Source: GWF2-43-63 sp035390965 (lineage in GTDB: Bacteria > Bacteroidota > Bacteroidia > Bacteroidales > DTU049). From it: a stretch of 27,595 nucleotides of DNA. The DNA is taken from positions 1 to 27,595 of the forward strand of contig DAOPKE010000033.1 of NCBI GenBank assembly GCA_035390965.1. Direction: 5' to 3'. Below the pieces are notes generated by a model. The model made no database searches and had not been told where the DNA came from. It saw only the letters and a program-made list of their open reading frames with translations. A program made the translations under genes and the position numbers. Position 1 is the stretch's first letter, and every line of letters starts with the position of its first letter. Positions 1 to 8,397 of the stretch are shown here, piece by piece.

Positions 1-757
1 TCATCTCTCCATCAAAAACACCATATGTTTTGTGGTTGACCCATTCGCCCAGGTTGATGTAGTGCGCGTTTCCGATTTTCATATCCAGCGGCAGATGGCG
101 GTGGCCAAACACATAAATATCGGCACGCAGCTCTGCGGGCGTGTTTTGAATATACTGTACCAGAAATTCCTTATCGTCGCCGTTGTATTTTTCATCGGCA
201 GCGCCATTGGCAATGCGGCTTTTGCGTGACAGCCAGCGGGCCAGCCCGAAAGAAAAATTCGGATGCAGCCGTGCAAACAACCATTGATTGAAGCGACAGG
301 CAAACATGCGTTTGATAAATTTATATTTTTTATCGCCGGGTCCAAGACCATCGCCATGACCAATTTCAATTGTTTTTCCGTTCACCAAAAAACGCTGTGG
401 CTCGCGGAACAATTTCCATCCGATTTCCTGTTCAAGATAACCAAACATCCACATGTCGTGGTTGCCGGTGAATGCATAAATCTGTATGCCGGAATCGGCC
501 ATCTGAGCCAATTTGCCGAGCATACGCACATGCCCGCGCGGAGCCACTTGGCGGTATTCGAACCAAAAGTCGAACAGATCGCCGCAGAGAAATAAATACT
601 GACAATCGGTTTCAATCTGATTCAGCCACTGCACGAAAGCCCGCTCCACATCGCGGCTGGCGGGAATGCCGAGATGAAGGTCCGAAGCAAAATACATTTT
701 TTTGCCGGGACTCAGATCAAGTGCAGTTGCTTTCTGTGGTGTGGATTGTCGAGCCAT
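1..757 (-). CDS. lpxH: UDP-2,3-diacylglucosamine diphosphatase (LpxH-type), 3' end outside window
   Basis: Calcineurin-like metallophosphoesterase. LpxH removes UMP from UDP-2,3-diacylglucosamine to give lipid X in lipid A synthesis at the inner membrane. The frame is open from 757 to the window edge (252 residues seen), so only the last residues are missing. Metal-site motifs are present in family order: FASDLHLG (D26, H28), GDLFDFW (D60), GNHD (N99, H100), GHGD (H134) and GHRH (H219, H221). The ATG at 757 overlaps the upstream gene by 46 bases. An internal ATG at 697 (start MYFASD) is an alternative that leaves a 14-base gap, but family members usually have residues before this block. It is the last visible gene of the tightly packed run that begins at 9294. 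The LpxH assignment over a generic phosphoesterase rests on the GDLFDFWFEY and GHGDGLGPGD blocks. Confidence 0.9.
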   Translation of the reverse strand, partial: MARQSTPQKATALDLSPGKKMYFASDLHLGIPASRDVERAFVQWLNQIETDCQYLFLCGDLFDFWFEYRQVAPRGHVRMLGKLAQMADSGIQIYAFTGNHDMWMFGYLEQEIGWKLFREPQRFLVNGKTIEIGHGDGLGPGDKKYKFIKRMFACRFNQWLFARLHPNFSFGLARWLSRKSRIANGAADEKYNGDDKEFLVQYIQNTPAELRADIYVFGHRHLPLDMKIGNAHYINLGEWVNHKTYGVFDGEM

Positions 758-1977
758 GTATGCGGATTGATGCGGTCAAAGTTAATAATAAATCGGATTC
801 TCTGCCAGTACTTGTCGGTATTGAGCAACAGCGCTTCTTTGCTGCTTTTGTCGTGCACGAGCGGGAAAGCGATTTCGAAAATTTTCTGTGGTGTGGTAAT
901 GAGCAAGCCGCCCTCGAAAATTCCAAAAGGTTTGTTGGCTTTCAGTGGATCAGGCGAAATTCCTGCTGCAGCATAAATGCGGAGCGGTAAATCGAAAGGC
1001 ATGGATACGCTGCCGGATACCGACAGTGTCCAGCTCCAGCTTTGTCCAACGGGCGAAATGCTGTACAGTCCGCCGGGCCCGGGCATGCCCTGCATGCGGT
1101 AAAAAGCATCATACACATTGCGGCCGATGAACCAGCCATCGTAAAAAATATCGGTTTTCCAGCCAGGCATATTGGGGCTGAAGCGGGCATCGTGGTTTTG
1201 GGCAAAAACGGAATCGTGGAAAAGATAAACACCTGCAAAAGCGCGAAACGTGAACCAGCGCTTCGGTTCGTAGTTGTAGTCGTATTCGTAATTGGCACTC
1301 AGACGGGCAAAATCGCCCCACACATCGGCCTTAACCGAAGTGCTGAATGGCTGCGTGGAATCATACTTTTCAAATGTCCATGCAGCGCGCATTGCATTCA
1401 GAATTTTGTGATGTTGTTCGGGAACGTATATTGTTCCGTTGCTGATCCACATCATTTCTTCGGTACCGTTCTGATGATATTTCAGCTCGAGTGTGTGTTG
1501 CGCAGGAGCGCTGTCGGAGCCGGTTTCCAGAATTGTCTTTATTCCTGTTTCGAACTGATAATATCGCATTGGATCGCCTTCATAGGAAGGCAGATGAAAA
1601 CTTTTTCCCTGCAAAAACAATGAAACTGTGCTTGCTGAGCGGTTTTCGAAGTAGCGATTGATTGAAATTCTTCCGGTTCCGGTCAGTGATTTTGTATCGG
1701 TGCTGTACATGGGCATCAGCTGATAGCGGAATTTCTTTTTGTCGGTCATTTGGTTTGTAACGTACACACCCGGCATCCAGTGGTCGTTTTCGTTCCATCC
1801 CACCAAAGGAAAAACAAATGTTTCACGAAGCGATGAATCATCTTTCAACGTATATAATCGTGGAGTAAAAGACAGATTTTGTGCTGTCAACTCTTCGACT
1901 CCTCTCAGAGTGACAGAAACAATCAAAAGCAGTATCAGAGCCGTTTTATATAGGCCTGAAAAGTTTGTATATCTCAT
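712..1977 (-). CDS. Outer-membrane beta-barrel protein resembling the C-terminal domain of Bacteroidota M1 peptidases, without the peptidase
   Basis: About 421 residues. The start at 1977 is chosen because it gives a signal peptide (hydrophobic ALILLLIVSVTL, then a likely cleavage near ELTAQ). An in-frame ATG at 2013 would put 12 polar residues in front. The body alternates aromatic and polar strands typical of an outer-membrane barrel. From recalled family knowledge, FVFPLVGWNENDHWMPG, LMPMYSTDTKSLTG and the end KYWQRIRFIINFDRINPH resemble the C-terminal barrel domain attached to some Bacteroidota M1-type metallopeptidases. No HExxH motif and no peptidase domain precede it; the upstream gene is a thioredoxin-fold lipoprotein whose end it overlaps by 32 bases. 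Its function is unknown. It could be a stand-alone barrel or the remnant of a split gene. Confidence 0.75.
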   Translation of the reverse strand: MRYTNFSGLYKTALILLLIVSVTLRGVEELTAQNLSFTPRLYTLKDDSSLRETFVFPLVGWNENDHWMPGVYVTNQMTDKKKFRYQLMPMYSTDTKSLTGTGRISINRYFENRSASTVSLFLQGKSFHLPSYEGDPMRYYQFETGIKTILETGSDSAPAQHTLELKYHQNGTEEMMWISNGTIYVPEQHHKILNAMRAAWTFEKYDSTQPFSTSVKADVWGDFARLSANYEYDYNYEPKRWFTFRAFAGVYLFHDSVFAQNHDARFSPNMPGWKTDIFYDGWFIGRNVYDAFYRMQGMPGPGGLYSISPVGQSWSWTLSVSGSVSMPFDLPLRIYAAAGISPDPLKANKPFGIFEGGLLITTPQKIFEIAFPLVHDKSSKEALLLNTDKYWQRIRFIINFDRINPHTWLDNPHHRKQLHLI

Positions 1978-3309
1978 TTCCGACAATGTCGATGTTTGAG
2001 TTTTTACTGACAATTATTCCTTCACGGTCGAGCAGGAAAAAATAGGGCGTTTTTTCGATGTGATAGAGTTTTGCGATAGGAGAGTCTGTGTATTTCAGAT
2101 CGCAGATATTGGTCCATTTCATTTTTTCCTTTTCAACGGTGGCAGTCCACATTTCGCGGTCATAATCAAACGATATGGAAACGATGGCCAGCCCTTTCGG
2201 TCCGTAGTTTTGTTGATATTGTCTGATGGCGGGCAACTGACGCATACTTTCGGGTGACCATGATGCCCAGAAATGGATCAGAACGACATATCCCTGAAAT
2301 TCGGATAGTTTGAACTGATTTTCATTTATATCGGGCAATGAAAAATCAGGTGCCACCTTTCCGGTATCGAGCCGGTTTTTGATTTCCTCTTCCTCTTTAA
2401 TGGCCAGCCGTGTTTTATTGACTTTCATATTGAGGTGCCCGACGTGTTCAAAATCAGGATATTTTGCAGCCAGTTTTTTCGCCAGATTTTCATACACCGA
2501 AAAATATTCGAATGGATCAAGCACAGGCTGGCGGCCGAAATACTGATACAGGACAAAAAGACTTCCGAGTGATTCNNNNNNNNNNNNNNNNNNNNNNNNN
2601 NNNNNNNNNNNNNNNNNNNNNNNNNNNNNNNNNNNNNNNNNNNNNNNNNNNNNNNNNNNNNNNNNNNNNNNNNNNGCACAGGCTGGCGGCCGAAATACTG
2701 ATACAGGACAAAAAGACTTCCGAGTGATTCCGGGTTTTTATTTACAAGATCAAGTGTGTAATCCGTTTGATTTTTATAAATGATTTTAGCCGTCGAATCG
2801 AGCGAATCGCGCACGGCCATTTTGTTTTCAGCGTATTTATTATTTTCCCAGACCAGTGCAAGTGTATCGAGTTTTTTAAATTGTTCGCGTGAAAACGCAA
2901 GGTACTGTGCGAGAATTTCAGATGCCGGAGATCCGCTCACAGTGTATGATTCAGCCAATGCATTGATGTCGCCGCTGAGTGTAATGGTCTGTCCGGGTTC
3001 GGCAATAACAGTAATGAAGTTATCTTCGGCCGTTGATATTTTCAAAAACAGAGGATTGTCGGTTTCGCGCCGGAAGCGGAAAGTGCCGTCTTCGTCGAGA
3101 ATGAGGGAATCCGTTCTTTCAATATCTTCGACATGGATGACATCGATGAAAACAACATTGGCACGGCTGTGAATGAAACGACCTTCGATCAGGATTTCGT
3201 TTTCAGATGCTGTGTCGCTGTTGCCGCAGGAACTCAGTAATAGTGTTGCCGAGGCAAAAGACGTAAGAGAAAGAAAAATGAAAAGCAGTTTTTTCATGAG
3301 TCGGATCAT
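1946..3309 (-). CDS. DUF4369/thioredoxin-fold lipoprotein (TlpA/ResA-like), interrupted by an artefactual gap
   Basis: Deleting the 100 Ns and one copy of the flanking 55-base duplicate puts the two halves in the same frame and gives one 402-residue protein. The N-terminus is a lipoprotein signal ending in LLLSSC. Next is a DUF4369-like beta domain (EGRFIHSRANVVFID through EPGQTITLSGD), a helical linker, then an AhpC/TSA-Redoxin domain (VAPDFSLPDINENQF, VVLIHFWASWSPES). The usual WCxxC redox motif reads W-S-P-E-S, so both cysteines are serine (about residues 300 and 303 of the merged protein). The cis-proline segment KTPYFFLLD is kept. The ATG at 3309 overlaps the cdd stop as ATGA; an ATG at 3297 (MKKLLFIF) is equally plausible. 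It probably sits in the periplasm, lipid-anchored, but is unlikely to be a dithiol oxidoreductase. Confidence 0.88.
2521..2730. repeat. 55-bp direct duplicate flanking a 100-N gap (assembly artefact)
   Basis: Bases 2521-2575 and 2676-2730 are identical over 55 bases and enclose exactly 100 Ns. An overlap of this size fits a k-mer length of 55, so two contig ends were probably joined without merging the overlap. Removing 155 bases (Ns plus one copy) restores a single open frame for the thioredoxin-fold lipoprotein. Confidence 0.93.
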
Positions 3310-3782
3310 TCAAATTTGAAACTAAAAGGGAGTAAGGCATCAACGCTGTCGAAAATATATCCTTGTCCGTTTTCGCCGATAAGAATTATTCTGAAAGGTT
3401 TGTTTTGTCGCATGGTGGATTCGCTCATTACTTGTCTGCAGGCACCGCATGGGTTGGCTATGGTTTTCAGTTTTTTGCCTTTGGTGCGGGCTGTAATGAC
3501 CAAGGTTTCAATGGCAATATCCGGGAACAATGTTCCGGCTTGAAAAAGGGCAACGCGTTCGGCACACAGACCACTTGGATAAGCCGAGTTTTCCTGATTG
3601 CTTCCGATTATAATTTTTCCGTTGGCCAGTTGCAATGCCGCTCCAACATAAAATTCGGAATAGGGTGCATAAGCTGTTTTGGTAGCTTCGATGGCTTTTT
3701 CAACAAGTTTCTGATCCTTTTTGTTGAGTTCATCGGTGTTTTGAAAGGATGTAAAACTAATTTTCAGCTCTTGCTTTTTCAT
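3306..3782 (-). CDS. cdd: Cytidine deaminase
   Basis: A zinc-dependent deaminase converting cytidine and deoxycytidine to uridine forms in pyrimidine salvage (cytosol). At 158 residues it has the length of the small tetrameric class. The zinc ligands are in the expected motifs: CAERVALF (C73, with proton-shuttling E75) and PCGACRQVM (C112, C115). The substrate-binding region PYSEFYVGAAL precedes them, near residues 40-50. The start at 3782 (MKKQELKIS) is chosen because the longer 177-residue frame from 3839 adds an aromatic stretch that overlaps the 3' end of the ligase gene more deeply. Even so, the 3782 start overlaps the upstream gene by 26 bases. The stop overlaps the next start as ATGA, which suggests translational coupling. 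Confidence 0.93.
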   Translation of the reverse strand: MKKQELKISFTSFQNTDELNKKDQKLVEKAIEATKTAYAPYSEFYVGAALQLANGKIIIGSNQENSAYPSGLCAERVALFQAGTLFPDIAIETLVITARTKGKKLKTIANPCGACRQVMSESTMRQNKPFRIILIGENGQGYIFDSVDALLPFSFKFE

Positions 3783-5343
3783 TTTCGGATTTGTTTTTAT
3801 TGGGTAATATGAAAAGAAGAAAACTATTGAATAATGCATAAAAAGTTACACCAACCTGAGTTTCGAGTGTGTCTTCATTAAGCAGAGACAACAAAAATAT
3901 GAAAATAAATCCAAGATATAACTTATAATCCGGTATTTTGCGAAACAGAAATGGAGCAGCCAAGGAGAAAACGAAAACGAGAAGTCCGGCAAAACCCAGT
4001 GCTACAGTGATAGACAGGAACTGATTATGCGATCGGAGACGATATTCTTTTTTTAGTTTTGAATTGTTTTTTTGATATTGTTGTTTGAAAGCGTTGTTTA
4101 TATCACCTGTTCCGCAGCCAAATGCAGGATGCTGCTGAATGATGGATGCTGCTGTTATCCAGTATTCAAATCGTTGTGTCAGTGAATGCCCGCTCGGGTC
4201 GCCGGTCATGTTGTAATAATGCAGTTCCCAGAGAAAACGGTAGATTCGTTTTCGGTAGGGGTCAAAATCCGGAAGAAGATAGTTTGAGTAACCTTGTTCT
4301 ATGTTTTTGATGTCTTTTTTGCTTAGCTGCATGACTCCGGCACTGTCTTTTGATAAACCCTTGCTGGTCAAATATCTGGTGAGGATATTGATTCTTTCGG
4401 CTGATGTGGAATCCGACTCATCAATTTTTAGTTTACTGCGGTTGTTCCATGCGGGTATCATTTCTGGAACTGAGAGGTTGATATACATGTAGTACCCGTT
4501 TTCGCTCAACAGACTGATGGTGTCGTGGATGTAATAATTTCCATTGATGGTCTGTTTGGGTAATGTGGAGAAATTTGATTCTTTCGGTTTTGGGAAGCAA
4601 CTGTTTTTGACATTTAAAAAACCGGTAAGTGCCAGTGTGAAAACTGCAAGCATTATAAGCGGCAAAATGAAGCGCCATTTTCTTTTTCGGATAAAATCAT
4701 AATATATAAGCGGCAAGGCGAAAAGCAGAAAAACGAGAACAACATACCCTGTAAAAGATTCAAGAATAAAAAGAAAAAACAGTAAAAACGCAATAAGCGG
4801 TATTATTGTATAAATGTACCATTTGTATTTCAGGTCGCTGAAGTGGATCAGAATGATTATTGAAAGACAAATGAGAAGCGAAAACCGGATATGGCTCTGA
4901 CCAATAACAATATGTTTCGTTGTTTCTGGCGACAGGTAATAATTTATCAAACTGACTGCTGAAAGTAAAAAAACATTGAAAGTAAAAAACAGCAGAAGAT
5001 GAATGGCTGTGTTTTTTTTCAGCGGTCCGGCCGCATAGAATAAAACAGGCAGAGCCAGCATTGGGAGCTTGTTTTGAAGGTCTTTAAATCCGTATTTCAT
5101 GTCGCTTGTCCATAACATTCCTGCCAAATGTATGACATAGATTGAAATGAGAGACAGAACCAAAGGAGACTGAAAAGCTTCTGTGAGTTTTTTTCTCGAT
5201 GTTTTATCGCTTAAAACCGCAAAAAGAAGAAAAAACTGAGATACGGAAAGGAGCCATTTAGAAAACACCAAACCCGTTAACATCAGGCCAATGACAACCG
5301 GATATTTCCATTGGTGAAATCTGTTGGCTTTTTGTACTTCCAT
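3757..5343 (-). CDS. O-antigen ligase-like multi-pass membrane protein (Wzy_C family)
   Basis: 528 residues with roughly a dozen hydrophobic segments and one large soluble loop (about residues 260-380), the layout of O-antigen ligases and polymerases. The Wzy_C signature follows the loop: RFEYWITAASIIQQHP, then FGCGTGDINNAF, then RSHNQFLSITVALGFAG. Family members transfer or polymerise glycans on lipid carriers at the periplasmic face, for example ligating O-antigen to lipid A core. The gene starts 3 bases after the stop of the S41 protease gene and overlaps cdd, so it is co-transcribed with housekeeping genes and not with a glycosyltransferase cluster. The substrate cannot be told: WaaL-like ligase and Wzy-like polymerase are both possible. 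Confidence 0.82.
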   Translation of the reverse strand: MEVQKANRFHQWKYPVVIGLMLTGLVFSKWLLSVSQFFLLFAVLSDKTSRKKLTEAFQSPLVLSLISIYVIHLAGMLWTSDMKYGFKDLQNKLPMLALPVLFYAAGPLKKNTAIHLLLFFTFNVFLLSAVSLINYYLSPETTKHIVIGQSHIRFSLLICLSIIILIHFSDLKYKWYIYTIIPLIAFLLFFLFILESFTGYVVLVFLLFALPLIYYDFIRKRKWRFILPLIMLAVFTLALTGFLNVKNSCFPKPKESNFSTLPKQTINGNYYIHDTISLLSENGYYMYINLSVPEMIPAWNNRSKLKIDESDSTSAERINILTRYLTSKGLSKDSAGVMQLSKKDIKNIEQGYSNYLLPDFDPYRKRIYRFLWELHYYNMTGDPSGHSLTQRFEYWITAASIIQQHPAFGCGTGDINNAFKQQYQKNNSKLKKEYRLRSHNQFLSITVALGFAGLLVFVFSLAAPFLFRKIPDYKLYLGFIFIFLLSLLNEDTLETQVGVTFYALFNSFLLFILPNKNKSENEKARAEN

Positions 5344-5346
5344 TTG

Positions 5347-6996
5347 TTATTTGCCTGAAAGAATTTTGTTGTATTGTGCAGGGTCTCTCAGAATTTCAAC
5401 GGCTTTCTTTACTTCTTTATCCGTACGCAAATCATATATGATTCGTCCTTTTTGATAGTAATATCGCGAAACGATTTCATTGGCAATAACATTGATGATT
5501 TCATTGCTGAACAATTCCAGATCGCGTTGTTTGTTGTGTCCCACTTTGGTTTGCAGCCGGCTGATTTCGTCGGTTGAGTGGTCGTAGTACTTGTCTTCTT
5601 TCATGGCTTCAATAAGTTCTTCGAGTTTGCGTTCGCTCGATGTTTTGTAATCATATTCGCGACCTTCGAGATAGCTGAGAAACAGTTGATAATCTGCTGC
5701 GGAAAACTCAAATTTATCGGGTGAAGGAATACTTGCGTGATCGTGAACATATTGAGTGACAAAATTGAAAACATGGTTTTTTATGATCAGACTAATGGTG
5801 ATTTCGCTCAGCGAATCTGGCTTCAGATCAATATCTGGCAAGATGCCGCCGGCATCATACACTATCCGGCCATTTTTGGTAGTGAATTTTTGTTTGGCTG
5901 AATCTTTAATATGAACGGCTTTACCATTGATTTTTTTCGAGTAGTCGATGGCTTGAATGCAACGTCCGCTTGGGATGTAGTATTTAGCAGTAGTAACTTT
6001 GAAACTTGTGTTGTAACTGAGTGGAATTACATTCTGAACAAGACCTTTTCCAAAAGATTTTTGGCCGATGATAACACCGCGGTCAACATCCTGAATAAAA
6101 CCTGCGACGATTTCGCTGGCCGAAGCGCTGTAACCATCAATGAGAATGGCCAGACGGATGTTTTTATCGCTGGCAGGGTTGAGTGTTTTGTATGATTTGT
6201 TGCTGTCGCTGAGTTTGCCTTTGGTCTGAACAACAGTAATTCCTCTGTCAACAAAAATATTTGCAATGTTAACGGCTTCATTGAGCAATCCACCGCCATT
6301 TCCGCGCAGATCGAGGATGAGACCTTCCATTTCTGTATTTTCCTTTTTCAGGTCTTCAAATGCTTTTTTCACCTGATTTCCGGCATTCATTGTAAATCCA
6401 CGTAGTTTGATATATCCCACTTTAGTATCCACCATTCCTGTGTAGGGAATATCGCTGATGGTAATTTCTTTGCGCTGAATGGTGATGGTTTCAGGTTTTT
6501 CGTCGAAAGGATGTTTGATTAAAAGATCGACCTTACTTCCAGGTTGTCCTTTTAAAAGATCGCTGACTTCACTGACGGTTTTACCAGCCATGGATTTGCC
6601 ATTGATTTCAAGAATCTGGTCGCCGGCTTTTAATCCATTTATCTGAGCAGGGAACCCCTCGTAGGGTTCTGTAATGATGATGCGGTTATCCTGTTGTTGA
6701 ATCAGTGAACCGATGCCACCATACTGGCCTGTAGTCATAAATTTCACATCTTCGATATCAGATTCGGGAAAAAAGACAGTATAAGGGTCGAGCGATTTAA
6801 GCATTTCGTCGATGGCAATTTTCATCAGTTCACCAGGTTGCAGATCATCGACATAGTTTTGATTCAGTTCGCGATAGAGTGTGGCGAATATGTCGAGGTT
6901 TTTGGAGATTTCGAAATCACTGTTGGTTGATGAGGTCGAAAAGATTCCGACAACAATGAGAAGCGAAATGATAAATTTATTCAGATACTTTTTCAT
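5347..6996 (-). CDS. S41 family C-terminal processing peptidase (CtpA/Prc-like)
   Basis: 549 residues from the ATG at 6996 (MKKYLNKF); the longer frame from 7068 runs through yidD and lacks a signal sequence at its front. Order of parts: N-terminal hydrophobic anchor or signal (residues 8-20); helical region with SLDPYTVFFP; PDZ domain (about 90-175, GGIGSLI, GLKAGDQILEINGK); S41 core with GLILDLRGNGGGLLNEAV; the catalytic serine in GYSASASE (Ser292 by alignment to Prc); and lysine in SFGKGLVQ (Lys317), 25 residues later as in Prc. A C-terminal helical extension of about 150 residues follows. It probably acts in the periplasm, trimming or degrading envelope proteins. Its start overlaps the yidD stop by 20 bases and its stop is 3 bases before the ligase gene. 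Confidence 0.93.
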   Translation of the reverse strand: MKKYLNKFIISLLIVVGIFSTSSTNSDFEISKNLDIFATLYRELNQNYVDDLQPGELMKIAIDEMLKSLDPYTVFFPESDIEDVKFMTTGQYGGIGSLIQQQDNRIIITEPYEGFPAQINGLKAGDQILEINGKSMAGKTVSEVSDLLKGQPGSKVDLLIKHPFDEKPETITIQRKEITISDIPYTGMVDTKVGYIKLRGFTMNAGNQVKKAFEDLKKENTEMEGLILDLRGNGGGLLNEAVNIANIFVDRGITVVQTKGKLSDSNKSYKTLNPASDKNIRLAILIDGYSASASEIVAGFIQDVDRGVIIGQKSFGKGLVQNVIPLSYNTSFKVTTAKYYIPSGRCIQAIDYSKKINGKAVHIKDSAKQKFTTKNGRIVYDAGGILPDIDLKPDSLSEITISLIIKNHVFNFVTQYVHDHASIPSPDKFEFSAADYQLFLSYLEGREYDYKTSSERKLEELIEAMKEDKYYDHSTDEISRLQTKVGHNKQRDLELFSNEIINVIANEIVSRYYYQKGRIIYDLRTDKEVKKAVEILRDPAQYNKILSGK

Positions 6997-7240
6997 GTTT
7001 GCAGGATTTGTAATTTTTTTCAGGAACCGGGTCATAGCCGCTGCCACCCCAGGGATTGCATCGGACAATTCGTTTTATGGTGAGCCAGCCGCCCCGGAAA
7101 AAACCATGTTTACGGAGAGCTTCTATGCCATAGGATGAGCATGTTGGAGTGAAACGACATGATGATGGAAGCCAAGGCGAAATGGCTACCTGATAGAATC
7201 GGATAAACAACACAAAAAAATTAGCAATCGGTCTTTTCAT
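6977..7240 (-). CDS. yidD: Membrane protein insertion efficiency factor YidD
   Basis: 87 residues. It carries the family block SCRFTPTCSSYGIEALRKHG followed by GGWLTIKRIVRCNPWGGSGYDPVP, with the conserved cysteines, preceded by a short amphipathic segment (FFVLFIRFYQVAISP). In model bacteria YidD assists YidC-dependent insertion of inner-membrane proteins, and its gene lies next to rnpA, as here. The start at 7240 overlaps the rnpA 3' end by 20 bases, and its stop overlaps the S41 peptidase start by 20 bases. Confidence 0.95.
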   Translation of the reverse strand: MKRPIANFFVLFIRFYQVAISPWLPSSCRFTPTCSSYGIEALRKHGFFRGGWLTIKRIVRCNPWGGSGYDPVPEKNYKSCKHEKVSE

Positions 7241-7613
7241 GGTGTTGTATTAAACGTTCAATGAGTGATTTTATTTTTTGTTCTATGATTGAGTAGGGAA
7301 GAATGTCGTTGCTTTGATAATAAAAACCAAGTTGTAGTAAAACGGAATTGTTTATGCATTTTTCGCGCAGCGGTCCGGCATTGAGTCTCCAAGCTTCGCG
7401 CATTTGTCTTCGCAGACGGTTTCGGTCAACAGCTTTTTTAATTCTTTTTTTTGGAACTGCAAATAAAATCTGTAATCCACCGCAATCGGCCGGAGTGAAG
7501 ATAAACCGGCATAAAAAGGGTGTTTCATTGTATAAAGAACCGTGGTGAAACAGCAGTGAAGGTTGGGTGGTTCCTTTTATCCGTTCTTTGCGGGGTAAGG
7601 AAAATGGTTTCAC
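7221..7613 (-). CDS. rnpA: Ribonuclease P protein component
   Basis: 130 residues. RnpA binds the catalytic RNase P RNA and helps it cleave the 5' leader of pre-tRNA. The diagnostic basic helix is present: KKAVDRNRLRRQMREAWR, around residues 59-77. The N-terminal FSLPRKERIKG matches the usual family start. The start codon is GTG at 7613, 5 bases after the hemD stop. No rpmH or dnaA is adjacent; the hemD-rnpA-yidD order seen here is common in Bacteroidota. The middle (FLCRFIFTPADCGGLQILFAVPKK) fits the family's central beta sheet. Confidence 0.95.
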   Translation of the reverse strand: MKPFSLPRKERIKGTTQPSLLFHHGSLYNETPFLCRFIFTPADCGGLQILFAVPKKRIKKAVDRNRLRRQMREAWRLNAGPLREKCINNSVLLQLGFYYQSNDILPYSIIEQKIKSLIERLIQHHEKTDC

Positions 7614-7618
7614 AATGA

Positions 7619-8374
7619 CTATTTTTTCTTCTTTGAGGCCTTGATGAATTCATCAATGGCCATGGTCATGCTGGGCGCTGTTGCAGTAGGAGCCGGAATA
7701 TCGACACGTAATTTAGAGCATTCGGCAGCTTGCAATGTCGTTTTTCCGTAGGTGGCAATCAGTTGCTCCCCCTGAGTGTATTTGGGAAAGTTTTCTTTTA
7801 AAGAAGCAATGCCACTTGGGCTGAAAAAACAGATAAGATCAAATGCTTTTACATCAAAATCCTTGAGATTGGCACTTTCGTTTTTGTAAATAACCGCTTT
7901 CTGAAAATTTACATTGTTGGCCGTCAGCATTGAATATAATTCTTCATTGGGTGAATCATTGCATGGAAGAACCAGCTTTTCATCCTTGTGCTTTTTTAGT
8001 AATGGCAACAGACTGGGATAGGTCGAATCACCATAAAATATTTTTCGTTTGCGAAACTGAATATATTTTTGAAGATAAAAGGCAATCTGATCAGATGTGC
8101 AGAAGTATTTCATGTTTTCTGAAATTTCAATCCGCAGGTCTTTGGCCAGAGAAAAATAATAATCAATGGCATTGCGGCTTGTAAAGATAATTCCAGTAAA
8201 CTCTGCCAGATTTATTCGCGATTGACGGAATTCGGCTGAACTGAGTCCTACAACTGCAAAAAATTTCTTAAATTCAATTTTTACATTGTGCTTCGAAATC
8301 AATTCCTGATACGGGGACTTTTCAACTTCAGCCGGCTTGGGTTGAGATACCAGAATGTTTTTAATTTTCACCAC
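7619..8374 (-). CDS. hemD: Uroporphyrinogen-III synthase
   Basis: About 251 residues. HemD cyclises hydroxymethylbilane with D-ring inversion to uroporphyrinogen III for heme, siroheme or corrin synthesis. The two-lobed family is poorly conserved, but typical blocks are seen: KNILVSQPKP at the N-terminus, FTGIIFTSRNAIDYYF, YKNESANLKDF, FDLICFFSPSGIASLKENFP, then IATYGKTTLQAA and APTATAPSMTMAIDEFI at the end. There is no ATG near the conserved N-terminus; GTG codons at 8374 and 8371 are the best starts, 23-26 bases after the upstream stop. The longer frame to 8578 lies inside the DUF4271 gene and is a shadow. It is unlinked to other hem genes here, in the usual Bacteroidota setting beside DUF4271 and rnpA. 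Confidence 0.86.
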   Translation of the reverse strand: MVKIKNILVSQPKPAEVEKSPYQELISKHNVKIEFKKFFAVVGLSSAEFRQSRINLAEFTGIIFTSRNAIDYYFSLAKDLRIEISENMKYFCTSDQIAFYLQKYIQFRKRKIFYGDSTYPSLLPLLKKHKDEKLVLPCNDSPNEELYSMLTANNVNFQKAVIYKNESANLKDFDVKAFDLICFFSPSGIASLKENFPKYTQGEQLIATYGKTTLQAAECSKLRVDIPAPTATAPSMTMAIDEFIKASKKKK

Positions 8375-8397
8375 GTTCGCGAGTTTTGAGATTGAAA

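Noticed and set aside
472..990. Plus-strand frame overlapping lpxH and the barrel gene
   Set aside because: Both minus-strand genes have clear motifs across this stretch.
2425..2575. Continuation of the lipoprotein frame past the gap in the shifted frame
   Set aside because: The shifted frame depends on an artificial N count; the thioredoxin domain is in the other frame and joins correctly after collapsing the duplicate.
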